Shown: one piece after another, positions 1-10,485 of the stretch
How positions within the stretch are numbered: position 1 is the stretch's first letter
How the letters are laid out: each line of letters starts with the position of its first letter
NCBI GenBank assembly: GCA_949825025.1
Contig: OX463783.1
Span: 17,457,628 to 17,521,627 of the forward strand
Source: Siphlonurus alternatus
Taxonomy: Eukaryota; Arthropoda; Insecta; Ephemeroptera; Siphlonuridae
Direction of reading: 5' to 3'
DNA: 64,000 nucleotides
The notes under the pieces: generated by a model
Told to the model about the DNA's origin: nothing
Database searches by the model: none
What the model saw: only the letters and a program-made list of their open reading frames with translations
Made by a program: the position numbers and the translations under genes

Positions 1-309
1 ATGTAATTGTAGTTTCAGATAATTTCTTAAAAAGAGTGTGAAATTTTATGTACATGCATGTTTGATGATAATTCACACATTAATATTTAATTTTCTTGTA
101 CTATACTTTTTGCAAATGATATATATAAGATAGATTAAAACTCATCTCTCTATATCACACTATAATAAATCTTTTCTTAAGTTAATTTAAATATAACTTA
201 ATTTTTCATTAATTATAATTAAAATAAAATAAATTGGATGAAATTTAAAACTCAAAATATCAATTTAAATGAAATAATAAGAAATTGAAATAATTTGAAT
301 TTAATTTAA
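1..309. other. A+T-rich non-coding sequence
   Basis: No coding region, RNA gene or clear repeat is visible here. It ends at the TTAA that flanks the first foldback element. Confidence 0.6.
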
Positions 310-656
310 GGGTAAGGTAACGCCACCAATGTTAAAAAAAATCCCTCTCACAAAAATTCTGAAAAAAATTTAAAATGTTCTCCTCTATACCCCCTATCAG
401 TACCTAAAATATCAGGTATACAAATACGATCTAGTTTTTGAGTTATAAATTTTTAAAGTTGACTACTTTAACATGGAGAAATGAAACTCCCATGTTAAAT
501 TGGTCAACTTTAAAAATTCATAACTCAAAAACTAGATCGTATTTGTATACCTGATATTTTAGCTACTGATAGGGGGTGTAGAGGAGAACATTTTAAATTT
601 TTTTCAGAATTTTTGTGAGAGGGATTTTTTTTAACATTGGTGGCGTTACCTTACCC
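310..656. mobile_element. Foldback MITE, family A copy 1 (TTAA-flanked)
   Basis: The whole element is a nearly perfect inverted repeat with arms of about 165 bp and almost no loop. It starts GGGTAAGGTAACGCCACC, ends with the reverse complement, and has TTAA on both sides (306-309 and 657-660). A second copy lies at 54460-54809. It has no coding capacity. TTAA duplications are typical of piggyBac-type transposition, so a non-autonomous piggyBac-like element is the best guess, but the terminal bases are not diagnostic. Confidence 0.8.
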
Positions 657-1436
657 TTAATATATAAATATAGTAATATTAATTACAAAATTCATTAATA
701 ATTATTTTAAAAATAAATAGATTTCTCAATAAGTGTTATGTATGTTTTATGTTATTGTTTACAACCAAACTAAAGTCGTTTTGTTTCAGGGAATGGACAT
801 CAAGAAGATGTATTTATTTTTTGTTTGATTTATTTTTTGCAAAATTTGTGAAATATTGTATATACTCAAATAGGGTAATCTACATTGTTCTAGAGTCTTA
901 GGGAAAATTGATTATCATATTGTACTCAAAATATTTTGTTTTCTTTAAATCATTATAACTTGAATAAGTTGAAAGAAATGTTTCAAAATTTTAATTTTTT
1001 TCTTTCTGGAAAAATATTTTGTCAATAATTTCATCTATATATTTTTATTTGAAAAAAAAAAAAAAATTGTTGTAAATTAAGATTAAATTTAAAGACATAA
1101 TAAAGATCTTGAAGAATTATTCTTTTTAATATCTTGTTTCAACCAATAAGGTTATGTAAAATAACCTTGGTTGATCTATGTAACAAAATGACCAATAAAA
1201 AAAAAAAAAAAAACTTAAAAGTATAATATATTAGAAAGAACGATTTATATATTATATATATTATGCTTTATTTAGTACACGCGCGATGTGTATATATTTA
1301 TAATATTTATATTTATTTAATATTTATTTATTTGTTGTATGAATGAATCGATTAATTAGTCAGCATTGAAATATTTTTATCTTAAATTATTGTATATTTA
1401 TATAGTTTTAAAAAAACAGACAATATATAAAAATAC
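657..1436. other. A+T-rich non-coding sequence
   Basis: I see only A+T-rich DNA with short A and T runs. There is no supported gene. Confidence 0.5.
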
Positions 1437-1758
1437 AATGGAGTATTGTCCTCAATTTTTTTTATTGCAGAAATGGATAGAGCGTGCAAAGTTATGCTAC
1501 CCTGATTTTTTTCAGATTTTTTTGAGACCTGGAAGTATTTTTAAAAAATTATTGAAAGTCCTTTTTGTGACGTCACGCGGCGGCAAGTCTTATCTTTTTC
1601 TTAAGGAGCGGCGTCTCGTGACGTCACGAAAAGGACTTTCAATAATTTTTTAAAAATAGTTCCCGGGCTCTAAAAAATCTGAAAAAAATCAGGGTAGCAT
1701 AACTTTGCACCCTCTATCCATTTCTGCAATAAAAAAAAATTGAGGACAATACTCTATT
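1437..1758. mobile_element. Foldback MITE, family B copy 1
   Basis: The ends are AATGGAGTATTGTCCTCAAT and a near reverse complement, with ATTGCAGAAATGGATAGAG and its complement further in. The centre carries TGACGTCA twice (1568 and 1619). Related copies are at 8741-9051, 48659-48990 and 56002-56333. The open frame across this element is a by-product of the palindrome and is not a gene. Confidence 0.75.
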
Positions 1759-3448
<1,690 letters not shown>

Positions 3449-3454
3449 TTTATT
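3449..3454 (-). terminator. Polyadenylation signal AATAAA of prefoldin subunit 4
   Basis: The minus strand reads AATAAA about 60 bases past the prefoldin stop codon. Cleavage is expected 10 to 30 bases further on, near 3420-3440. This gives a short 3' UTR. It rests on position only, not on transcript data. Confidence 0.6.
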
Positions 3455-3513
3455 TGTCTGCTGTAGCTCCCTGCTACCACGGTACACACTTGTTATTTAA
3501 CTTCAGCGCTAAG

Positions 3514-3666
3514 TTACTCCTCGTCCGCCTCCAGGTTTATGTTATTGCCGAACTTGGCGTACAGCTGAGTGCGCAGTTCGCTCATGGTCTCCTTGAGCTC
3601 GCCACTGGTTCCTTCGAGGCGAGTGATATCTCCATGAAGTCGCTCCTTTGCTTCACCAAGAGTCAC
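3514..3666 (-). CDS. PFDN4: Prefoldin subunit 4, exon 4 (C-terminal exon)
   Basis: This last coding exon gives 50 residues and a TAA stop. It begins VTLGEAKERL and ends QLYAKFGNNINLEADEE, which is the highly conserved C-terminus of prefoldin subunit 4 (QLYAKFG.NINLEAD in animals). It encodes the second long helix of the beta-type subunit coiled coil. The acceptor on the minus strand is TTGCAG before GTGACT; the exon starts in phase 0, matching the phase-0 end of exon 3. The intron before it (3667-5655, about 2 kb) is mostly nested transposon sequence. Confidence 0.96.
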   Translation of the reverse strand: MTLGEAKERLHGDITRLEGTSGELKETMSELRTQLYAKFGNNINLEADEE

Positions 3667-4012
3667 CTGCAAGAAATGTTGAAGTTACTACAAGACGTTC
3701 ACATGCTTCTAACACAAAGTAGGTCTACACAGTTGTAGTAAAAAAAGACATCTAGTGCCTATAAATTGATGTCTTTGTCACAACTTTTTAAATGCATGAA
3801 GGTAAGTATTTTTTACATGGGAGATGAAAAATAGCACACCATCCTAGTATACTACATATCCTTTTAGGTACTGACTATTTTATCGGAGATAAAATGTGAT
3901 GACGATGAGTCAGTATGAACAATTTGCATCATCTTTTTTTACTAGCTCAATTGAAAGAGGACGTCGAAAAATACACCTGTGAATTTTATGCGATTTTTAT
4001 TCGTACTGCATC

Positions 4013-4468
4013 CAGGGTTATACTTATAAGAGTCGGGTATACGCGCTCCGTTCTGGTATACGAGACCACTTTCCTAATTTCTGATTGGCCCTAAAGAGCT
4101 TGTTGATTTTTTCGCGGCTCTTTATTGGTTGCTAAGCAACATGATGAACCAATCACAGGCCAGTAAAAAGTCCACTTTTCGAATGGGCATTTAAGTCTAT
4201 TAAATGGAATGACCAATCAAAAGACAGGAAGTTTTCAACCTCAAAAAGTAGGTGTTATCGTTAAGTGGTCGACTTCAACGATTCAAAAATTGTAATTTTC
4301 AGCACAAATTACCCCCAGACAGTCTCATCTTCCACTATAATTCCTCAGGAGCTCTGGAAATTGGCACCAAAGTTGGTGGAATTCCCATAAGGTTACCAGG
4401 AGGCGTGGCCTAAAAGGTCCACTTTTCTCGAACTGCGTATACCCCCATCCCAATAGAGCATAGCCCTG
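4013..4468. mobile_element. Non-autonomous hAT-type element nested in the larger element
   Basis: The ends are CAGGGTTATACT and, in reverse complement, CAGGGCTATGCT. An exact 8-bp direct duplication, ACTGCATC, flanks it (4005-4012 and 4469-4476). CAGGG termini with 8-bp target duplications are the hallmark of the hAT superfamily. Comparing the two arms of the host element shows the empty site directly: the right arm runs straight through one copy of the octamer. At 456 bp, with no long open frame, it is non-autonomous. Confidence 0.88.
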
Positions 4469-4542
4469 ACTGCATCATGGCTAAAAGAGAGATTTAAAGA
4501 GGTCACGTGACCTGGAGCCGGCGCCCGTGTCGTCATTGAACT

Positions 4543-4663
4543 GTTTGGTCAAACAAACGTTCGACTTTATAACGCTTGTAAACAACCACGTTGCTATGGA
4601 AATAAGCAAAAATTACTTTATTGTTTACAAGCGTTATATAGACGATCATTTGCTTGACCAGAC
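4543..4663. mobile_element. Short foldback insertion in the left arm
   Basis: A 120-bp palindromic segment with inner arms AACGCTTGTAAACAA (from about 4578) and the complement TTGTTTACAAGCGTT (from about 4621). It interrupts the left arm of the larger element; the right arm reads GAACTGTCTGGTCCAGCGCC without it. I could not define a clean target duplication. Confidence 0.6.
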
Positions 4664-5655
4664 CAGCGCCTGCGTCGATAGATTCTTGCCTAGTAGTCCC
4701 GGATCGGGCCTGTGTTAATTCATGGACAGTCAAAATAGTTCAAAATATGTACACTTCAACGAAGAGCGCTGCAGTACTAATCAAAAAAGTAGAGGTACCA
4801 ACAACATAAAATATTCCTAAATCTGTGAACTCACATTTTAAGGCCATAATAATAATTATTTGCACAAGTATATTATGTGTAAAAATTAAATATTATTTGC
4901 AGTTTTATTAAAAAAATTAAAATACAATTTAAATAAAATCAAAAAATATTTTAGTTCTCAATTTTATGTTGGCACCAACGTTAATTTCAAAATTCGCCGC
5001 GCAAAATTGTAAAAAGACGATCGCAACTGATAGTACAGTAGCGCTCTGAGAGCATTTGCGTCAATAATTAGAACTACGCTGCAAGATATTCCACCAAATC
5101 GCTTAGTGCAAGGCAAGAATCTATCGACGCAGGCGCTGGACCAGACAGTTCAATGACGTCATTGGCGACATGGGCGCCGCCTCCAGGTCACGTGACCTCT
5201 TTACATCTCTATTTTAGCCATGATGCAGTACGAATAAAAATCTTATAAAATTCATAGGTGTATTTTTCGACCTCCTTTTTCGATTGAGCTACTAAAAAAA
5301 ATTGATGCAAAGTGTCCATTGTGGGACAATGGACACTTTCATGATCATGTACATCCAAGGATTTTGTATGTAATACAGTATATAACCTCTGGATAGGATA
5401 TTCCTATACCAATAGCATTAGAGCTACTGAGGCAAATCTCCAACATAAGATGGCAGCCGAGCGCAACCATCTGCATTGTAAATTGTATGGAAGTTCCCCA
5501 ACGTAAGATGGCAGACATCCCATTTGTTACTGTCTTAACCGCCACCCACTTCCTCCTCATGACTAACTATCCAGAATTTATATATAAAATTCTTGTGTAC
5601 ACCTCCGGCTCAGTAAATCTCAGTAAATGTTGGCTTTTTGTAATATGATATTTAC

Positions 5656-5772
5656 CCGAGTAGCTTCCACGTCTTGAAGAAGGAAGACTTCTCCAAACAT
5701 GTAAGGGATTTTCTCAGAGTCATCAAGTAGTTCAATCTCGTCTGTCGCATCTTCAAGGTTCTTCAAGTCATT
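5656..5772 (-). CDS. PFDN4: Prefoldin subunit 4, exon 3
   Basis: This exon encodes 39 residues, NDLKNLEDATDEIELLDD followed by KIPYMFGEVFLLQDVEATR. It corresponds to the central part of prefoldin 4: the end of the first helix, the QNLEDA.D-like turn, and the beta-hairpin segment with IPY.GEVF. The acceptor is CGCAG before AATGAC; the donor is CGG followed by GTAAAT. Both junctions are phase 0. The intron on its 5' side (5773-6542) contains a 200-bp MITE. Confidence 0.96.
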
Positions 5773-6130
5773 CTGCGGGCAAGGAAAAAAGAAATTAGTA
5801 ACATCACAAGCAGACAAATGAAGGATACAGTAGATTATATTTAGTGGGGGGTTGGGGGAGCAATTTTTTCCCATAACCATTATATACAGTATATTTAAAT
5901 ATGTATAAGTCAGCACACAGCACAGAGAGTACTTTTCTAGCCGTCATATTCATTTAGGTTAAGGTTGGAGATGCTTGGAAGTATGTATTCGGCTCGTGTT
6001 TGGCCAGTTACATCCTTTGTATCAAACTGTCAAACAATGACCAAGGACATTATGAAACCTAATTAAATATGATGTACAATGTAGGGGGGAGCATGAGGAA
6101 TTCCATGTTTATCAATATTTTCTAGGAGTG

Positions 6131-6333
6131 TTAGGGGGGTCGCAGACAAACTTCGCATCGCATGGTATTGTATGACTTCGTATGATAAAAATTTAAAACC
6201 GGTTCTAAATGAGAAACTTACGATGTCATACCATACCATGCGAAGCTGTGTGTGCGCATACCTGATCACATAGTTTCTTTTTTTTTTTATCATACGCTGC
6301 AAAATCATGTGATTCTGTCTGCGACTAGCCTTA
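6131..6333. mobile_element. MITE in prefoldin intron 2
   Basis: The ends TTAGGGGGGTCGCAGACA and, in reverse complement, TAAGGCTAGTCGCAGACA form an inverted repeat. Inner arms share the CATGGTATNGTATGAC and CTTCGCAT motifs. It is about 200 bp with no coding capacity. Confidence 0.65.
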
Positions 6334-6542
6334 CAGTATATACATGTAACAAAGTTACATTTAAGTTTGATCTCCGTCAGTTACATAATTTTCCGCCACA
6401 GCAACCACAGATGAACATGATTATGTGAAAGCTTGTGGCATAACATATTATGCATAATTTTCAATTATGTGACCTTAATATGCATGGCCTATATGCAAAT
6501 GCACACAGCAATGCATACACAAAAATTAAATTTTATTCGAAC

Positions 6543-6647
6543 CTGTTTAGCTTTTAATTCATCTTTTGTATCTTCTAATTTTGCATTAAGTCTTGCAAAT
6601 CTGTTAATTTTTTGTTGATCCTCATATGTGATGTGAATGTCCGAATC
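6543..6647 (-). CDS. PFDN4: Prefoldin subunit 4, exon 2 (first coiled-coil helix)
   Basis: This exon encodes 35 residues starting DSDIHITYEDQQKINRFARL. The TYEDQQKIN.FARL block is the family signature for the N-terminal helix of prefoldin subunit 4 (human: VTFEDQQKINKFAR). A hydrophobic heptad pattern typical of the coiled coil follows. The acceptor is TTTCAG before GATTCG; the donor is CAG then GTTCGA, whose GTTCGA is a poor match to GTAAGT. Phase 0 on both sides. Confidence 0.96.
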
Positions 6648-6782
6648 CTGAAAACATAATAAAGAATAAAAATCATAATATGTCAAAAGTGTCAAGAGCA
6701 CATGGGCCTGCTGGTGCCAGTGGTGGTGGTGCCTGGTTATAATCTGACCCGGTACACACCCGAATGTTTTATCATAGCTTAC

Positions 6783-6815
6783 CGGTTGAAATGCTGCTTT
6801 ATTGTTTGCTGCCAT
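6783..6815 (-). CDS. PFDN4: Prefoldin subunit 4, exon 1 (start exon)
   Basis: The start exon encodes MAANNKAAFQP, then a strong GTAAGC donor in phase 0. The ATG is preceded by A at -3 and followed by G. Joined in order (6815-6783, 6647-6543, 5772-5656, 3666-3514) the four exons give a complete protein of 135 residues, essentially the length of human PFDN4 (134). The product is a beta-type subunit of the hexameric cytosolic prefoldin chaperone, which hands nascent actin and tubulin to the CCT chaperonin. Nothing is truncated or frameshifted. The N-terminal 11 residues are poorly conserved in the family, so this exon is the least certain of the four. Confidence 0.88.
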
Positions 6816-7080
6816 TATTTAAAATTTGGTAGAAAGTTTAAAATTATGTATTTTAATTTAAAATAACTTTAATTTTTAACAAAGCGGAGAACAATTCTAA
6901 ATTTTATTTGAAATGTAAAGTTTATCAAAATTTTGCAGACAAAATTACAGCTGATCGGCCTGATCCCTGATTGCACAAACAGTTTCAATTTACTCCAATA
7001 GATGTCACTTTTGTCCGCTTTTGCGCTTTTGTCGCTTTTGGCGCTTTTGTCGTCAAAAATATAAAAAATGCGGAAAATTT
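6816..7080 (-). promoter_or_regulatory. Probable prefoldin 4 promoter region
   Basis: This is the upstream flank of the prefoldin start codon. It contains an imperfect run of CGCTTTTG-like units and no clear TATA box at a usual distance. Assigned by position only. Confidence 0.35.
7008..7055. repeat. Imperfect CGCTTTTG tandem repeat
   Basis: Five or so degenerate units (TTTTGTCCGC, TTTTGCGC, TTTTGTCGC, TTTTGGCGC, TTTTGTCGTC) lie about 200 bp upstream of the prefoldin start codon. It is a local CpG-rich patch in otherwise CpG-poor DNA. Confidence 0.7.
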
Positions 7081-8218
7081 AAAAAAAAAACTTCCATATT
7101 ATATACCGATAAAAAATATATTTAAATTAAATTAAGATAGTGTTTTATAAAGAAAGAAAAAAATGAAAACAATACTTTTTTATACATAAATTAGGTCAAA
7201 GACACTGTAGGCATACAATATAAATATTATTCAATAATTTCTTAGAAAATATAATTTTGTTTTTTCGTAATGATATTTTTCCACGATTATTTTAATGCGA
7301 TTGAGCCTAGAGTTTGTGAGACCACCAGACCACGCTATATTTCGTGTGTAGAATAAAATAAAAATGTCTTTCTAATCAGTCTTAATATTGAAGTTATGAT
7401 ACGAAATATTGTTAATTTTAATTACAATAAATACACAGTATTATTGTTTATTGTATATCTAAAGATCAAAAATACTTTTTTTTATCAACATTTTATGTTT
7501 TTATAAAAAAAATCTGTCATTTCTTTCACCTTGGAAAAAAATTGATATAAATCTAGACATATAAAATACATTAAAATATACGTAACAGATTGTTCTTTAA
7601 TGTTAATTTGAGTTATATTATTATAAGTATATATAATATATAAATATCTTTAACATGCTCATACGAAAATCCCCAAAAATATGTAATATTATTTTTTCTA
7701 AATCCATATATATGGAACATATAATAAGTAATTAAGTATGGAACGACTACCTACTTTATATTAATCTTTTATAAAAAATTTATTGGATTTGTTAATAAAA
7801 TATAAAACTTAAATGCTTTATTTTATATGGAATTTATTTAAAATTTTATTTTGGAGAAAATAATAATTATGTAATTTATTGATATCTATTAATTTATGCA
7901 TGTTTGTATTAAGTGAGCTAATTATAATTACGCATTTTTTAAAACCGATGCTTGTTTCTACACTTTCTACCTTATATTTCTATATATAGCTCATTGTTAA
8001 TGCAAAAAATGGTTTTATAAATATAAGATTTCCAACATTTTTTTTAAAGGGAAGCAAATTAAAATTATTATTTTCTTAATTAGTAATTAACTAAAGAAGT
8101 AATATAGTAAGATAAAAAAATTAATTAATTAACAGGAAAGATTAAATTTTATAATCCAAATATTACATTAATTAATTAATTCAATTAAAAAGAATTGCTC
8201 TGATCGAACTTACTTTTC

Positions 8219-8285
<67 letters not shown>

Positions 8286-8580
8286 ATATATATACATATA
8301 TAATTATAAATGTTTGAATTTAATAAGTCTATAATTTTTTATTAAATATAATCACTATACTCTGCCTAATCCATGTAAAGTAGTTATAAAGAAGCTGAAT
8401 ATTAATTAATATAGATCTAATAGCGGTCGGTTTAGGAACCCTCATTATTTTCCTTTATAAAGCAATCATCATATAAATGTGGTAGTAAAATATAAAAGCA
8501 GGTTATAAATTGTCATTAAGCAACCTGCATGATCGAATTTTTGTATTTATTTTTTCTTATTTGGATACCCTCAAAATTAA
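7081..8580. other. Gene-free A+T-rich sequence
   Basis: I see no exon, RNA gene or defined transposon here except the TA repeat at 8219-8296. Confidence 0.5.
8219..8296. repeat. TA microsatellite
   Basis: TA repeats broken by TTATA steps. Confidence 0.9.
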
Positions 8581-9282
8581 GTTAAGGATTATTGATCTTA
8601 TGTAGGAGATGGTGAATCATTCTGAAAATTAGTATAAGCCTTCCTTATATTATAACAGGAATGTGCAGCCCAAAAAAATGGAGCAGTAATCGATCTGTTA
8701 TTTTAGATATACAGGAGATAAATATAATTAGTGAGAGTATAATGGAGTATTGACCTCAAATTTTTTTATTGCAGAAATGGATAGAGGGTGCAAAGTTATA
8801 CTACCCTGATTTTTTTCAGATTTTTTAGAGTCCGGGAACTATTTTTAAAAAATTATTGAAAGTTCTTTTTGTGACGTCACGAGACGCCGCTCTTTAAGAA
8901 AAAGATAGGACTTGACGCCGCGTGACGTCACAAATAGAACTTTCAATAATTTTTTTAAAAATACTTCCCGGGCTCTAAAAAATCAGGGTAGCATAACTTT
9001 TTACCCTCTATCCATTTCTGCAATAAAAAAAATTGAGGACAATACTCCATTGGAAATCTAGCAGCCATTATATAGTCAAATCAAGTCAAATCAGCATCCT
9101 TTTCAACTAAAAAAATGAATATCTCAAAAACTAAACTGAATAATCATGCCTTTTTTTTTTTTTTTTTTTTTTTTTAGAAAGTAAACAGTCATTTTGTTTT
9201 CTATGTTCTGATCTAAATTTTATGTATATATTCATTTTTTTTACCATCAAAAAATAATTACCATAATGACAATAATCCTTAA
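8581..9282. mobile_element. Element N copy 1, interrupted by a family B MITE
   Basis: The ends GTTAAGGATTATTG (8581) and CAATAATCCTTAA (9282) match the ends of a second copy at 13508-13875, in the opposite orientation. Shared internal blocks include TAGGAGATGGTGAATCA, a poly-T/poly-A run and GATCAGAACATAG. The family B element at 8741-9051 is inserted in the middle; the uninterrupted second copy shows the empty site. Confidence 0.7.
8741..9051. mobile_element. Foldback MITE, family B copy 2
   Basis: Same ends and central layout as the copy at 1437-1758, including two TGACGTCA sites (8872 and 8923). It is nested inside element N, so it inserted later than that element. Confidence 0.78.
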
Positions 9283-9333
9283 ATATCATCGTTTTTTATA
9301 ATATATATATATATATATCTATATACTGTATAT

Positions 9334-10268
9334 ACAGACTGGGCCAGAAATGGTGTTCCGATCGTACGCTAAATTTTCGGCGGGAGGACTTTCAGCTAGA
9401 AAGTTGAAATTTGGCATACATAAAGCCAAGGGTTTTAAGTTTTTTTTTGACACATGTTAGAATTTTTTTAAAATCACCATTTCATGAATTTTTAGGGGTG
9501 GATTCATGATTTGCATTACTTCCTTATGGGATTTCCATGTTAAATTAAGTTGATAGAAAAATTTTGTCCGATCAGCGCCAAAATTTTTTTCTGGGGGGTT
9601 CAAAACACGTTGAATCTAATGGTGTAATTTAAAATGTGATAAAAACAACCCCTAACGAGATATTGACCCTTACTATGTTAAAAAATGATTGTATCATAAT
9701 TTTGACACTACCATTGAAACGAACTCATTTTTTGCTTCAGAAAACATCTTTGAATTTTTTAAATCGGAGATATTTAAGGATTTCATCATTAGGGGTGAAA
9801 ATACCAACCCCTAAAAATTAAATCCTTAACTAACTCCGATTTAAAAAGTTTAAAGGTGTGTTCTAAGGTAAAAAAATTAGTTCGTTTCAATGGTAATGTC
9901 AAAATTAGGATACAATCATTTTTTAACATAGTAAGGGTCAATATATCGTTAGGGGTTGTTTTTATCACATTTTAAATTACACCATTAGATTTAACGTGTT
10001 TTGAACCCCCTAAAAATAAAATTTGGTGTTGATCGGACAAAATTTTTCTATCAACTTAATTTAACATGGAAATCCCATAAGGAAGTAATGCAAATCATGA
10101 ATCCACCCCTAAAAAGTCATGAAAGAGTGATTTTAAAAAAATTCTAACATGTGTCAAAAAAAACTTAAAACCCTTGGCTTTATGTATGCCAAATTTCAAC
10201 TTTCTAGCTGAAAGTCCTCCCGCCGAAAATTTAGCGTACGATCGGAACACCATTTCTGGCCCAGTCTG

Positions 10269-10269
<1 letters not shown>
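9334..10269. mobile_element. 936-bp near-perfect foldback element (family C)
   Basis: From ACAGACTGGGCCAGAAATGG to its complement at 10269, the whole segment folds back on itself with arms of about 460 bp and a centre near 9800. The arms differ at only scattered positions. It sits inside TA-repeat sequence (TA tracts abut both ends), so the target duplication cannot be read. No transposase is visible; the open frame inside it (about 9636-9821) reads across the palindrome and is not supported as a gene. Confidence 0.85.

Positions 10270-10270
<1 letters not shown>

Positions 10271-10341
<71 letters not shown>
10271..10341. repeat. TA microsatellite
   Basis: About 70 bp of pure TA next to the large foldback element. 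Confidence 0.95.
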
Positions 10342-10346
<5 letters not shown>

Positions 10347-10389
10347 TATTTCTTTATTCTCTAACAGTTTTAATTAAAATCAAAATACG

Positions 10390-10485
10390 AAACGCTAGCT
10401 GTGACATCAGTCATATATATAATAAATATTAAAGACACAAAAGTATAGGGAAATGCGTTACATGACTATGACGTCACAGCGTTTT
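10390..10485. repeat. Short inverted repeat Y, copy 1
   Basis: AAACGCTAGCTGTGACATCA and its imperfect complement ending TGACGTCACAGCGTTT flank about 50 bp. The right half (CGTTACATGACTATGACGTC) recurs almost exactly at 56720-56745. Confidence 0.55.

Larger units (their letters stand above)
3923..5311. mobile_element. Large terminal-inverted-repeat element in prefoldin intron 3
   Basis: The outer ends are inverted repeats: TTTGCATCATCTTTTTTTAC at 3923 and the near complement ending at 5311, continuing through GGACGTCG and ATACACCT. After two insertions are removed from the left arm (4013-4476 and about 4543-4663), the homology continues through GGTCACGTGACCT and GCGCCTGCGTCGATAGATTC on both sides, so each original arm is roughly 200 bp. 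I see no transposase. The element is inside the intron and does not touch the coding exons. Confidence 0.75.

Noticed and set aside
3454..3738. Plus-strand 94-codon open frame
   Set aside because: It is antisense to prefoldin exon 4, whose protein is clearly conserved.
9636..9821. Possible transposase fragment in the large foldback element
   Set aside because: The frame simply reads across palindromic sequence and shows no catalytic motif.
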